DNA of 64,000 bases. Origin: Ferruginivarius sediminum (GTDB lineage Bacteria; Pseudomonadota; Alphaproteobacteria; Kiloniellales; Rhodovibrionaceae). Below are positions 19,088 to 28,065 of the stretch, in pieces. Made by a program: the position numbers and the translations under genes. The notes beneath the pieces are model-generated. The model searched no databases and was not told where the DNA came from. It was given only the letters and a program-made list of their open reading frames with translations. Each line of letters begins with the position of its first letter. Position 1 is the first letter of the stretch. The stretch is from the NCBI RefSeq assembly GCF_003344765.1, contig NZ_QPMH01000015.1, forward strand, positions 34,923 to 98,922. The letters run 5' to 3'.

Positions 19088-22000
19088 TTGCAGTTCACCC
19101 GGCTGCGCCTGAGAGGCTTCAAGTCCTTCGTCGACCCGGCCGAGTTGGTGATCGAGCCCGGCATGACGGGCATCGTCGGGCCGAACGGCTGCGGCAAGTC
19201 GAACCTTGTCGAGGCGCTGCGCTGGGTGATGGGCGAAACCTCGGCCAAGCGGATGCGCGGCGGCGAGATGGACGACGTCATCTTCGCCGGCTCGTCCCGC
19301 CGCCCCTCGCACAATCTGGCCGAGGTCGCGCTCAATCTCGACAACGGCTCGCGCACGGCGCCGGCGCAGTTCAACGAGATGGCGGAACTGGACGTCGTCC
19401 GCCGCATCGAGCGCGACAAGGGGTCCACCTATCGCGTGAACGGGCGGGAGGTGCGCGCGCGGGACGTGCAGCTCCTGTTCGCCGACCAGGCGACCGGCGC
19501 CAACTCCACGGCGCTGGTCAGCCAGGGGCGGATCGGCCACATTATCAACGCCAAGCCCGCCGAGCGGCGCCACCTGCTGGAAGAGGCGGCGGGCATCGGC
19601 GGCCTGCACTCGCGCCGGCACGAGGCCGAGCTTCGCCTGCGCGCCGCCGAGAGCAACCTGGAGCGGCTGGACGACGTGATCTCCACCCTGGAGACACAGC
19701 TTCAGACCCTGCAACGCCAGGCCCGCCAGGCGAAACGCTACCGCCGTATCACCGAGCAGATGCGCCGCAACGAGGCCATCGTCCTGCACCTGGAGGCCGA
19801 GGCCGCGAAGCAGCGCCTCGCCGACGCGCGCGAGGGCCTGAAGGCCGCCCAGGACCGCGTCGCGGAACTGACGCAAACCACCTCCTCCCGTTCCACCGAG
19901 CAGGCGGAGGCGCAGGCCGCGCTGCCGCCGCTGCGCGAGGCCGAGGCGGCCGCGGCGGCCGAGTTGCAGCGCCTGCAACTGGCCCTGCAAGGCCTGGAGC
20001 AGGAGGAACGGCAGGTCGAGCAGGCCCGCAAGCAGGCCGAGGACCGCTTGCATCAGATCGAAGGCGACCGCCAGCGCACCCAGGCGCAGGTGGACGACGC
20101 CACCGCGGCCATCGAGCGGCTGGACGCCGAGAAGGCCGAGCTGCAAGAGGCCACCGCCGGCGAGGACGAGGCCAAAGCCGCCGCCCGCAGGGTCCGCGAC
20201 GATGCGCAGGAGGCCGAGAAGGCCGCCGAGGGCGCGCTTGGCGAGCTGAACCAGCGTCTCGCGGCCGACGAGGCGCAGGCGAAGGCGCTGGACAAGCGCA
20301 TCCTGGAACTGACCCAGCGCCTCGACCGGTTGCGCCGGCAGGCCGACGATGTCGCGCGTCAGAAGGCCGAGCTTGCGGCGCGGGACGACGATGGGACGCG
20401 CGCACTGGAGCAGGCCGCCGCGGCCATCGAATCCGCCGACGCGACACTGACACAAGCGCGCGAAAGCGCGGAAGCGGCGGAGGCGGACCTCGCCGCCGCA
20501 CGCGAAAAGGAGAACGAGACGCGCGCCGCGCTCCAGGCCGCGCAGGGCGAACGCGACCGCCTGCAGGCCGAGATCGATGCGCTGGCCGGCCTGCTGGAGC
20601 AGCCGCAGGAAGAGATGTGGACGCCTCTCCTGGAGTCCGTGCGCGCGCGCACGGGCAGCGAGACGGCGCTGGGCGCGGCGCTGGGCGACGACCTGAACGC
20701 GCCGGCCGATTCAGGGGCGCCGGTGCATTGGCTGGAGTTGCCGCCGCTGGACACGCCACCGCCTTTGCCGGACGGCGCCACGTCCCTGGCCGACGTCGTC
20801 AAGGCGCCGAAGGCCCTGGACCGGCGGCTGCGACAGGTCGGCGTGGTCGAGGACCGGGAGACAGGGGAACGCCTGCAACCAGCCCTGCAACCGGGCCAGC
20901 GTTTGGTCACGCGCGACGGCGGCCTGTGGCGCTGGGACGGCTATGTGGCGGCGGCGGAGGCACCGACGGCGGCGGCGCAGCGCCTGCAGCAGCACAATCG
21001 CCTGACCGAGCTGCGCGAACAGCTTCCCGACCTGGAGGCCGGCGTCGAATCGGCGAAAGCGCGGCACGAGGAGGCCGAGGCCGCCACGCACGAGGCCGTC
21101 GAGCGCGAGCGCGCCGCGCGGCAGGCGGTCAACACGGCTTATGCGGAGGTGGACCGCGCGCGCACGGAGCACAACCGGCTGGAAAAGGCCGCCGCCGAGG
21201 CCCGCTCCCGCCGCTTCTCGCTGGACGAGAGCGCCGAGCGGCTGGCCGGCGACGTCAAAGAGGCGGAGGAGTCCAAGGCGCAGGCCGAGGCCGACAAAGC
21301 CGCCCTGCCCGACCTCGCCGCCCTGCGCTCGCGGGCGAACGACCAGCGCGCCGCCTTGGCAGAGCGTCGCGCCGGGCTGTCGCAGGCCCAGGGCGAACTG
21401 GACAGGGTGGAGCGCGAGGCCAAGGCGCGCGGCGAGCGCCTGCTTGCCATCGGACGCGAGCGCCAGTCCTGGCAAAGCCGGGCGGACAACGCCCACCGCC
21501 ATTTGGCCGAACTCGACGAGCGCGCCCGGACGGCGCAACAGGAACTGGACGATCTGGCCGCGAAGCCCGCGGAACTGGCCGAAAAACGTAAGGCGCTGTC
21601 CGACAGCATCGCCGCGGCGGAGGCGAAGCGCGGCGAGGCCGCCGACGCGCTGGCCGCCGGCGAGACGCGCCTGGCCGAGGCCGACAAGGCCCTGAAAGCG
21701 GAAGAGCAAAGGCTGGGCGAGGCCCGCGAGGCGCGGGTGCGCGCGGAAAGCGCGGTGGAGCAGGCCGAGACGGCGCTCCAGACCGTGAAGGAGCGCGTCG
21801 ACGAGCGCCTGGAATGCCCGCTGGAGCGCGTGCTGGAACAGGCGGACCTGGATCCCGGCCAGGAATTGCCCGCCAGGGAAGAAGCCGAGCGGACGCTGCA
21901 ACGCCTGACCCGCGAGCGCGACAACATTGGCCCGGTCAACCTCCGCGCCGAGGTCGAGGCCGAGGAGATGGAGCAGCAGATCGCCGGCATGCAGAGCGAG

Positions 22001-22552
22001 CGCGAGGACCTGACGGCCGCGATCCAGCGCCTGCGCCAGGGCATCGCCAGCCTGAACCGCGAAGGGCGCGAGCGGCTCCTCGCCGCGTTCGAGCAGGTGA
22101 ACGAGCACTTCGCCGAGCTGTTCGTCCGGCTGTTCGGCGGCGGACGCGCGCACCTGTCGCTTACCGAATCCGACGACCCGCTGGCCGCCGGGCTGGAGAT
22201 CATGGCCTCGCCGCCGGGCAAGCGGTTGCAGGTGATGTCGCTGCTGTCCGGCGGCGAGCAGGCGCTGACCGCCCTGTCGCTGCTGTTCGCGGTGTTCCTG
22301 ACGAACCCCGCGCCGATCTGCGTGCTGGACGAGGTGGACGCGCCGCTGGACGACGCCAACGTGGACCGCTTCTGCACGCTGGTGGACGAACTGGCGCGCG
22401 AGGGCACCACCCGCTTCCTCGTCATCACCCACCACCGCATGACGATGAGCCGCATGGACCGCCTGTTCGGCGTGACCATGAGCGAGCGCGGCGTCTCGCA
22501 ACTGGTGTCGGTCGACCTGACGGCGGCGGAGTCGCTGCGCGAGATCGCCTGA
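19088..22552 (+). CDS. smc: Chromosome segregation ATPase SMC
   Basis: Structural maintenance of chromosomes protein, 1154 residues, which compacts and separates chromosomes with ScpA/ScpB. The N-terminal head has Walker A GPNGCGKS (about residues 31-38). Two long coiled coils flank a hinge (about 505-640). The C-terminal head has the ABC signature LLSGGEQALTALSLL and Walker B CVLDEVDAPLDDAN. The start is a TTG at 19088 with GGAGG (19071-19075) 12 bases upstream; no ATG is better placed and the first residues QFTRLRLRGFKSF are family-like. scpA and scpB are not in the window. Confidence 0.95.
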   Translation: MQFTRLRLRGFKSFVDPAELVIEPGMTGIVGPNGCGKSNLVEALRWVMGETSAKRMRGGEMDDVIFAGSSRRPSHNLAEVALNLDNGSRTAPAQFNEMAELDVVRRIERDKGSTYRVNGREVRARDVQLLFADQATGANSTALVSQGRIGHIINAKPAERRHLLEEAAGIGGLHSRRHEAELRLRAAESNLERLDDVISTLETQLQTLQRQARQAKRYRRITEQMRRNEAIVLHLEAEAAKQRLADAREGLKAAQDRVAELTQTTSSRSTEQAEAQAALPPLREAEAAAAAELQRLQLALQGLEQEERQVEQARKQAEDRLHQIEGDRQRTQAQVDDATAAIERLDAEKAELQEATAGEDEAKAAARRVRDDAQEAEKAAEGALGELNQRLAADEAQAKALDKRILELTQRLDRLRRQADDVARQKAELAARDDDGTRALEQAAAAIESADATLTQARESAEAAEADLAAAREKENETRAALQAAQGERDRLQAEIDALAGLLEQPQEEMWTPLLESVRARTGSETALGAALGDDLNAPADSGAPVHWLELPPLDTPPPLPDGATSLADVVKAPKALDRRLRQVGVVEDRETGERLQPALQPGQRLVTRDGGLWRWDGYVAAAEAPTAAAQRLQQHNRLTELREQLPDLEAGVESAKARHEEAEAATHEAVERERAARQAVNTAYAEVDRARTEHNRLEKAAAEARSRRFSLDESAERLAGDVKEAEESKAQAEADKAALPDLAALRSRANDQRAALAERRAGLSQAQGELDRVEREAKARGERLLAIGRERQSWQSRADNAHRHLAELDERARTAQQELDDLAAKPAELAEKRKALSDSIAAAEAKRGEAADALAAGETRLAEADKALKAEEQRLGEAREARVRAESAVEQAETALQTVKERVDERLECPLERVLEQADLDPGQELPAREEAERTLQRLTRERDNIGPVNLRAEVEAEEMEQQIAGMQSEREDLTAAIQRLRQGIASLNREGRERLLAAFEQVNEHFAELFVRLFGGGRAHLSLTESDDPLAAGLEIMASPPGKRLQVMSLLSGGEQALTALSLLFAVFLTNPAPICVLDEVDAPLDDANVDRFCTLVDELAREGTTRFLVITHHRMTMSRMDRLFGVTMSERGVSQLVSVDLTAAESLREIA

Positions 22553-22618
22553 GCGCGGCGCCCGTCAACCCCGCGAAAATCCCGGTTTTCCGCCCGATTT
22601 GGAGGGTTCCCTGGGGCC

Positions 22619-22647
22619 TTGACAGGGTATGGGGAGGCCCGTATGTT
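22619..22647 (+). promoter_or_regulatory. Sigma-70-type promoter of the F0 operon
   Basis: TTGACA (22619-22624), a 17-base spacer and TATGTT (22642-22647) form a near-consensus housekeeping promoter 57 bases before atpI. No other good promoter is visible between smc and atpI. Confidence 0.65.
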
Positions 22648-22703
22648 CCCCGCGCCTTGTGCGGCGCAGCGTCCATTGCGGCGGAAGAACGGGGGATTCT
22701 GCG

Positions 22704-23051
22704 ATGAACGACCCGGAAAAGCCGTCGCCCCTGGACGGGTTGGGTAAACGGATCAAAGCCGCCAGGGAAAGGCGCGAGGATCGCGAAGGTAGCGGGCGTC
22801 AAAGCCGCTCCTACAGCGGTCTCGGGCTTGGCTTGCGCATCACCACCGAGATGGTCTCGGCTTTGGCGGTGGGCGTCGGGATCGGTCTGGTCCTGGATAC
22901 ATGGCTGGGAACGCAGCCCTGGTTCCTGATCGTCTTCTTCGTTCTGGGGGCCGCCGCTGCGTTCGTGAACCTGATCCGCGTGGCCAATCAAGTCGACGCC
23001 GCGCGAAGAAGGGATGAGGAAGGGGCTGAGCGCCGCGACGACGGCGCCTAA
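22704..23051 (+). CDS. atpI: ATP synthase F0 accessory protein AtpI
   Basis: Small membrane protein of 115 residues at the head of the F0 cluster, thought to help assemble the c-ring. It has a charged N-terminus rich in Lys/Arg/Glu, then two hydrophobic segments (about residues 50-70 and 73-95), with the AtpI signature region TTEMVSALAVGVGIGLVLD. Position directly before atpB supports the call. AtpI may also act in ion transport in some bacteria. Confidence 0.9.
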   Translation: MNDPEKPSPLDGLGKRIKAARERREDREGSGRQSRSYSGLGLGLRITTEMVSALAVGVGIGLVLDTWLGTQPWFLIVFFVLGAAAAFVNLIRVANQVDAARRRDEEGAERRDDGA

Positions 23052-23071
23052 GGACTGAAGAGGGGTCACTC

Positions 23072-23842
23072 GTGGCGGAAGCGCAGTCCGCGAACGGTCA
23101 TGGCGGCGGCGGTGGGTTCGAACTGGACCCGCTGCATCAGTTCGAGATCCATGCCATCGTGCCGATTCAGGTCGGCGACCTGAATCTGTCGTATACCAAT
23201 TCCTCGCTGTGGATGACCATCGCCGTCATCCTGATCACGGCCCTGATGACGCTGCCCACGCGCGGGCGCGCACTGATTCCGGGCCGGATCCAGTCGATCG
23301 CCGAGGTGCTTTACGAAACCACGGCGAACATGCTGCGCGAGAGCGCGGGACGGGAGGGGCGCGCCTACTTCCCCTTCATCTTCTCGCTGTTCAGCTTTCT
23401 CCTGGTCGGCAACCTGCAGGGCCTGATTCCCGGCTCGTTCACCTTCACAAGCCACATCGTCGTGACCTTCTCGCTGGCAATCGTGGTGTTCCTGGGCACG
23501 ACGGCCATCGGCTTCATCAAACACGGGCCGCACTTCCTGAAGTTCTTCATGCCGGAAGGTGCGCCCATCTGGTCGGCCCCGCTGCTGGTGTTCATCGAGC
23601 TGATCTCCTACCTGTCGCGGCCGGTCAGCCTGGCGCTGCGTCTGTTCGCGAACATGCTGGTGGGCCACGCGCTGTTGAAGACCATCGCGGGTTTCGTGTT
23701 CGTGCTTGGCATCGCCGGCATCGTGCCGCTGGCGGCGACGGTTGCGATCACCGCGCTGGAGTTCCTGGTCGCGGTGCTGCAGGCATACGTTTTTGCAATT
23801 CTGAGCTGTATCTACCTCAACGACGCGCTCCATATGCACTGA
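23072..23842 (+). CDS. atpB: ATP synthase F0 subunit a
   Basis: Integral membrane subunit that forms the two proton half-channels next to the c-ring. It is 256 residues with five or six hydrophobic helices. The essential arginine is in SLALRLFANMLVGH; the next helix carries ATVAITALEFLVAVLQAYVF, split here as ATVAITALEFL and VAVLQAYVF. The start is GTG 23072 (MAEAQSANG). A Gly/His-rich N-terminal segment is typical of alphaproteobacteria. It lies in the order atpI-B-E-F'-F. Confidence 0.97.
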   Translation: MAEAQSANGHGGGGGFELDPLHQFEIHAIVPIQVGDLNLSYTNSSLWMTIAVILITALMTLPTRGRALIPGRIQSIAEVLYETTANMLRESAGREGRAYFPFIFSLFSFLLVGNLQGLIPGSFTFTSHIVVTFSLAIVVFLGTTAIGFIKHGPHFLKFFMPEGAPIWSAPLLVFIELISYLSRPVSLALRLFANMLVGHALLKTIAGFVFVLGIAGIVPLAATVAITALEFLVAVLQAYVFAILSCIYLNDALHMH

Positions 23843-23917
23843 GGAGCAGTCATCCCCGTGCCGGGCCGAGGGGATGCGCGCCCGGCCAGGTTCACCTGTA
23901 AGCGTGAGGACGAAACG

Positions 23918-24145
23918 ATGGACGTTGAAGCTGCGAAGTTGATTGGTGCCGGTCTGGCCGCCATTGGCGTGATCGGCGCTGGTATCGGTGTCGGCAATGT
24001 CTGGGCAAGCTACTACAGCGCGATCGCCCGCAATCCCTCGGCCAAGGGCGATATCGGCGCCAGCATCTGGATCGGTTTCGCCGTTACCGAGGCTATCGCG
24101 CTCTACGCGCTGATCGTCGCGCTGATCGTCCTGTTTGCCTTCTAG
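23918..24145 (+). CDS. atpE: ATP synthase F0 subunit c
   Basis: Proteolipid of 75 residues with two helices that make up the rotating c-ring. The polar loop reads ARNPSAKGDI and the proton-carrying carboxylate is the Glu in FAVTEAIALYAL (about residue 58). The Gly-rich first helix IGAGLAAIGVIGAGIGVG is typical. I start at ATG 23918; an upstream open frame is not family-like. A 75-base gap separates it from atpB. Confidence 0.97.
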   Translation: MDVEAAKLIGAGLAAIGVIGAGIGVGNVWASYYSAIARNPSAKGDIGASIWIGFAVTEAIALYALIVALIVLFAF

Positions 24146-24247
24146 GAAGCGCAAGCGGCTTTAGCGCATCTTCGTCCACCACGTCGGGCGGGGCCATCCC
24201 GGTCCCGCCGGCGCGGCCCACGGCGCGGATCGCGAAAGGATCAGGCG

Positions 24248-24739
24248 ATGCCCCAGTTTAATCCAGAGTGGTTCGCCAGCCAGATCTTCTGGCTCGTGGT
24301 CACCTTCGTCGTTCTCTATCTCTTGATGAGCCGGATCGCGCTGCCGCGCGTTTCCCAGATCATCGAGGATCGGCAGAACAAGGTGGAGGACGACCTCGCC
24401 AAGGCGGAAAAGCTCCGCACCGAAGCGCAGGAGGTCTACCAGGCCTACGAAAAGGCGCTTCAGGAAGCGCGGGCCGACGCCCAGAAGGTGCTGCGCGAGA
24501 CGGGCGACGAGATCGCCGCCGAGCAGGCCAAGCGCAACGAGGCCTTCACGAAGGAACTCGACCAGAAAACGCGCGAGGCCGAGGACCGCATCCAGGCGGC
24601 CAAGACCGAGGCGCTCGATAGCCTCCAGTCGGTGGCCGGCGAGGTTGCGCAGAGCGCCACCGCCAAGCTGATCGGCGCCAACATCGGCAAGGACCGCGCC
24701 GAGAAGGCCGTCAAGCAGGCGATGGGAGGCGAAAGCTGA
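24248..24739 (+). CDS. atpF': ATP synthase F0 subunit b'
   Basis: One of two b-type peripheral-stalk subunits, a paired arrangement found in alphaproteobacteria and phototrophs. It has an N-terminal membrane helix (about residues 8-30; FWLVVTFVVLYLLMSRIALP) followed by a long charged coiled coil that contacts F1. It is 163 residues. Its stop overlaps the atpF start by one base (TGATG at 24737-24741), so the two b subunits are probably translationally coupled. Confidence 0.93.
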   Translation: MPQFNPEWFASQIFWLVVTFVVLYLLMSRIALPRVSQIIEDRQNKVEDDLAKAEKLRTEAQEVYQAYEKALQEARADAQKVLRETGDEIAAEQAKRNEAFTKELDQKTREAEDRIQAAKTEALDSLQSVAGEVAQSATAKLIGANIGKDRAEKAVKQAMGGES

Positions 24740-25221
24740 TGCTTCAGAACCCTGAAACCTGGGTTGCCGTCGCCTTCATCATCCTGATGGCCATGGGCCT
24801 CTACTGGGGCCTCAGGCCGATCATCCGGGGGCTCGACGCCCGGGCGGATCGCATCCGCAAGGAGATCCAGGAGGCCGAGCAGCTCCGCGAGGAGGCGCAG
24901 AAGCAGCTTGCCGACTATAAGCGCAAGCAGCGCGAGGCGCAGCGCGAGGCCGAGGAGATCATCGAGCACGCAAAGGTCGAGGCCAAGCGGATGCATGAGC
25001 AGTCCCAGAAGGATCTGGAAGACCAGCTTGCCCGCCGGGAGCGCCTGACCCTCGAAAAGATCGAGCAGGCCGAGCAGCGTGCCCTGCAAGAGGTGCGGAA
25101 CTACGTCGTCGACATCGCCGTGGCCGCGACCGAAAAGCTGCTGCGGGAGAGCCTGACCGAGAAGCGCTCCGCCGCGCTTGTCGATGAGGCGATAGAGGAC
25201 GTCTCCAATCGCCTGCACTGA
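24739..25221 (+). CDS. atpF: ATP synthase F0 subunit b
   Basis: Second b-type stalk subunit, 160 residues. It has one N-terminal membrane helix (about residues 7-27, WVAVAFIILMAMGLYWGL), then a coiled coil rich in Glu, Arg, Gln and Lys, and a C-terminal segment (KLLRESLTEKRSAAL) that binds delta. It is the last gene of the F0 cluster; an intrinsic terminator follows. The F1 genes are not in the window, the usual split in alphaproteobacteria. Confidence 0.94.
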   Translation: MLQNPETWVAVAFIILMAMGLYWGLRPIIRGLDARADRIRKEIQEAEQLREEAQKQLADYKRKQREAQREAEEIIEHAKVEAKRMHEQSQKDLEDQLARRERLTLEKIEQAEQRALQEVRNYVVDIAVAATEKLLRESLTEKRSAALVDEAIEDVSNRLH

Positions 25222-25255
25222 GCAGCGGTGTCGCCTGCTTCCGCAACCTTGCTTC

Positions 25256-25285
25256 GGCCCCCGTTTTCCGGGGGCCTTTGCTTTT
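25256..25285 (+). terminator. Intrinsic terminator of the F0 operon
   Basis: The stem GGCCCCC (25256-25262) and GGGGGCC (25270-25276) with a 7-base loop is followed by TTTGCTTTT. It lies 35 bases after the atpF stop. Confidence 0.85.
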
Positions 25286-25400
25286 CGGTCTCATACTTGG
25301 CCCAGGCGCACCTTCCCGCATGGCAACAGTCCGTTAACCCTCTGGTTTCGCGCCTCGCAACGCACCATACTGTAGGGTGGATGGGAGTGGAGGAAGACCC

Positions 25401-26114
25401 ATGGCGACGACCGCCAGCGCGCAGGCCGCTCACAGCCTCAAGAACATCGAGCTGTTCCGCGACTGCTCAGATGATGAGCGGCACAGGGTCGAGCAGCGTT
25501 GCCGCTGGCGCAAGTATCAGCCCAGCGACGCCATCATCGAGCGTGCGGCCAACTCCCACGAGGTTCATTTCATCACCTCTGGCCGTGTCCGCGTGGTCGA
25601 TCACACGGCCTCGGGCAAGGAGGTCAGCTTCGACGATATCGACGCCGGCGGGATCATCGGCGAAATGGCGGCCATCGACGGCGGCGAGCGCTCGGCCTCG
25701 GTCATCGCCGTACAGCCGACCGTGACGGGCGCGCTGGATCAGCGGACATTTCTGAACGTCCTGGCCGACCATCCCGACGTCGCGCTCGCGATGATGCAGC
25801 GCCTGACCCGCATCGTGCGCCAATCCGGCGAACGCATCATGGAACTCAGCACCTTGGGGGCGCACAACCGCGTCCACGCGGAGATGCTGCGCCTCGCCCG
25901 CCGCGCCGCCGGAGACGAGGCGGAGCGCGCGCGGATCTATCCGATTCCCGTGCACGCCGACATCGCCAGCCGGGTTTCCACGACACGCGAGACCGTCGCG
26001 CGGGTACTGAGCGACCTCACCAAGCACGGCCTGGTCAAGCGCGACGGCAACGCTCTGGTGATCGACGATATTCCCGCCCTGGAAGAGATGGTGGAACGGG
26101 TGCGCAGCACCTGA
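25401..26114 (+). CDS. Crp/Fnr family transcriptional regulator
   Basis: Regulator of 237 residues with an N-terminal cyclic-nucleotide-binding fold (about 18-135) and a C-terminal winged helix (about 150-230). The beta-roll has FDDIDAGGIIGEMAAIDGG and GERSASV, close to the phosphate-binding cassette of CRP (GELAL...RSATV), so cAMP or another nucleotide may bind. The recognition helix is in ADIASRVSTTRETVARVLSD. There are no FNR-type cysteines for an iron-sulfur cluster. The ATG at 25401 follows GGAGGAAG. It lies after the F0 terminator and is probably a single-gene unit. Confidence 0.9.
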   Translation: MATTASAQAAHSLKNIELFRDCSDDERHRVEQRCRWRKYQPSDAIIERAANSHEVHFITSGRVRVVDHTASGKEVSFDDIDAGGIIGEMAAIDGGERSASVIAVQPTVTGALDQRTFLNVLADHPDVALAMMQRLTRIVRQSGERIMELSTLGAHNRVHAEMLRLARRAAGDEAERARIYPIPVHADIASRVSTTRETVARVLSDLTKHGLVKRDGNALVIDDIPALEEMVERVRST

Positions 26115-26162
26115 TCGATTCCAACCTGTGACCGCTGTCACTGCCGATGCGCCGACGGATGG

Positions 26163-26177
26163 TTAACTTCGGGTTAT
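26163..26177 (+). promoter_or_regulatory. CtrA-like site, one mismatch
   Basis: TTAA-CTTCGGG-TTAT matches the CtrA half-site pair TTAA-N7-TTAA except for the last base. It is about 50 bases after the Crp/Fnr gene and about 265 bases before the HD gene. Chance occurrence is possible. Confidence 0.25.
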
Positions 26178-26306
26178 CGGACGGAGCGGTCCCCCCTCGC
26201 GCTCCCAGCCCGACGAGGCCCAGGGTTCGGTTCTCCCCTGACCGATCCTGGCAGCCAGACCATCCGCACGGCGTTCCTTGCCTACCCGTCTGATGGACGC
26301 CGTGTT

Positions 26307-26350
26307 GCCGGCCCTTCCTGCCCCGACCTGCACCCAAAGGAAGGGCCGGC
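26307..26350. repeat. 13-base perfect inverted repeat
   Basis: The arms GCCGGCCCTTCCT (26307-26319) and AGGAAGGGCCGGC (26338-26350) are perfectly complementary around an 18-base loop. There is no T-tract, so a classical terminator is unlikely on the plus strand. It may end the Crp/Fnr transcript or be part of a small RNA. Confidence 0.6.
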
Positions 26351-26440
26351 ACTCCCTGCCCTACGCGCCATCGCCCGAGAGCCGCAATCACACCCACCGG
26401 GCGTTGCGGTATCGGGCGCCGGTCGCCTACAGTCCCGCGC

Positions 26441-27103
26441 ATGTCCACGCCTGCGAATCGAAGCGCCCGCCGCACATCGGGCAACAGTGACACGCCCCGC
26501 GCCTGGCAGCGGATGCTGAGCGGCCGGCGGCTCGACCTGCTCGACCCATCGCCACTTGACATCGAGATCGAGGACATCGCCCACGGCCTTTCGCGCGTCG
26601 CCCGCTGGAACGGCCAGACCGAGGGGGAGTGGGCTTTCTCCGTGGCGCAGCACAGCGTGCTGGTGGAACGCATCGCCATACGGATGCGCCGCGATACGCC
26701 CTGGAAATGGCGACTTGCCGTGCTGCTGCACGACGCGCCGGAGTACGTGGTGGGCGACCTCATCACGCCCTTCAAGGCAGCCGTCGGCTTCGACTACAAG
26801 GCGCTGGAGAACCGGCTGATGACGGCTGTGCTGCTGCGCTTCGGCCTGCCGGGCGAGCTTCCCGGCGACCTGCGCGACCTGACCAAGCGCGCCGACAAGG
26901 TCGCCGCCTACCTGGAGGCCACGCAACTCGCCGGCTTCGCCGAGGCGGAGGCGAAGCGGGTCTTCGGCCGCCCCCGCAACTTCGCGCGGCTTGCCGGCGA
27001 CATGCGGCTTGAGCCCTGCCCGCCGCAGGACGCCAAGCGCCTGTTCCTGCAACGCTTTCAGGAACTGGCACCAGAGGCCGTGCGCAAACCCGCCCACGGC
27101 TAG
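26441..27103 (+). CDS. HD-domain phosphohydrolase (YfbR-like)
   Basis: HD-superfamily metal-dependent phosphohydrolase of 220 residues, similar to 5'-deoxynucleotidases. The metal-binding residues are in VAQHSVLVE, LLHDAPEYVVGDL (the HD pair) and a late Asp in RADKVAAYLEA. The N-terminal 35 residues are Ser/Arg-rich and not conserved. Substrates of the family are nucleoside monophosphates; none can be assigned from sequence. It precedes the hpn genes by 62 bases in the same direction, with no functional link evident. Confidence 0.8.
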   Translation: MSTPANRSARRTSGNSDTPRAWQRMLSGRRLDLLDPSPLDIEIEDIAHGLSRVARWNGQTEGEWAFSVAQHSVLVERIAIRMRRDTPWKWRLAVLLHDAPEYVVGDLITPFKAAVGFDYKALENRLMTAVLLRFGLPGELPGDLRDLTKRADKVAAYLEATQLAGFAEAEAKRVFGRPRNFARLAGDMRLEPCPPQDAKRLFLQRFQELAPEAVRKPAHG

Positions 27104-27165
27104 CGGCACCGCTCAGGCGGTGTTAGTTTCGCGCCGACGGACAGCCAGGATCGGACCGACGGGTC

Positions 27166-28065
27166 ATGGCGCAGCAGATCGAAACGCCCTCCGGCAAGTG
27201 GGCGGGCGACGAGAACTTCCCTGTTGCCTCGCGCCTGATCGCGCGGCGGCTGCGCGCGCCTGTCATGCGGTTCTATGCCTTCGCCCGCGCGATCGACGAC
27301 ATCGCCGACAGCCCGGAACTTTCGCCCGACGACAAGATCGCGCGACTCGACGCCTTCGCGGACGCCTTGTCCGGTGGAACCAACCCCGGCGACCCGGCCC
27401 TTGCGAAGGCCGAGGCGCTGCGCAAGACGCTGGAAGAAACCGGCGTCACGGCGCAGCATGGCCTGGACCTCGTCACCGCGTTCAAGCAGGACGCCGTCAA
27501 GAACCGCTATGCGGATTGGCAGGAGTTGATGGGCTACTGCCGCTATTCGGCCGAGCCGGTGGGCCGTTTCCTGCTGGATCTGCACGGCGAGGACCGCGCA
27601 TTATGGCCGTTTTCGGACGCCCTGTGCACGCTGCTGCAAGTGCTGAACCATCTGCAGGACTGTGCCGACGACTACCGCAAGCTGGACCGCGTCTACCTGC
27701 CGGAAAGCTGGCTGGCGGTCGAGGGGGAGAGTATCGAGGCGCTGGCCCGCCCGTCGGCCTCGCCCGGCCTGCGGCGCGTCATCGACCGCTGCCTGGGCGG
27801 CGTCGAGGAGCTTCTGGCGCCCGCCGCCGAACTACCGCGCCGGCTGCGGGACCCGCGATTGGCGATGGAATCGGCCGCCATCGTCCGCCTTGCCCGCGCC
27901 ATCACGAAGGCGCTCCACCGCCGCGATCCGCTTGCCGAGCGGGTGGAACTGTCGAAGCCGGCCAAGCTGGCCGTCGCCGTGCGCGGCGTCGTGTCCATTG
28001 TCTTTGAACGCCGACACGGCCCGATGCCGGCGGTGGCCGGTCAAGCCACGGGAACGCCCTCATGA
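27166..28065 (+). CDS. hpnC: Hydroxysqualene synthase HpnC
   Basis: Converts presqualene diphosphate to hydroxysqualene, the second step of the bacterial three-enzyme route from farnesyl diphosphate to squalene. It has the two Asp-rich motifs of the squalene/phytoene synthase family: ARAIDDIADS (about residues 40-50) and LQDCADDYRKLDRVYLP (about 164-180). It is 299 residues. It overlaps hpnD by four bases (ATGA at 28062-28065) and leads the hpnCDE unit. Squalene here presumably feeds hopanoid synthesis, but no squalene-hopene cyclase gene is in the window. Confidence 0.94.
   Translation: MAQQIETPSGKWAGDENFPVASRLIARRLRAPVMRFYAFARAIDDIADSPELSPDDKIARLDAFADALSGGTNPGDPALAKAEALRKTLEETGVTAQHGLDLVTAFKQDAVKNRYADWQELMGYCRYSAEPVGRFLLDLHGEDRALWPFSDALCTLLQVLNHLQDCADDYRKLDRVYLPESWLAVEGESIEALARPSASPGLRRVIDRCLGGVEELLAPAAELPRRLRDPRLAMESAAIVRLARAITKALHRRDPLAERVELSKPAKLAVAVRGVVSIVFERRHGPMPAVAGQATGTPS

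Larger units (their letters stand above)
26115..26440. other. Intergenic region with dyad and long hairpin
   Basis: This 326-base gap between the Crp/Fnr and HD-domain genes shows no convincing ORF. It contains a CtrA-like site (26163-26177) and a 13-base perfect inverted repeat (26307-26350). The upstream part is rich in C and T. Confidence 0.6.

Noticed and set aside
26180..26195. CGGAGCGGTCCCCC shared with 42978-42995, possible dispersed repeat
   Set aside because: Fourteen-base identities are expected by chance in a 64-kb high-GC window.
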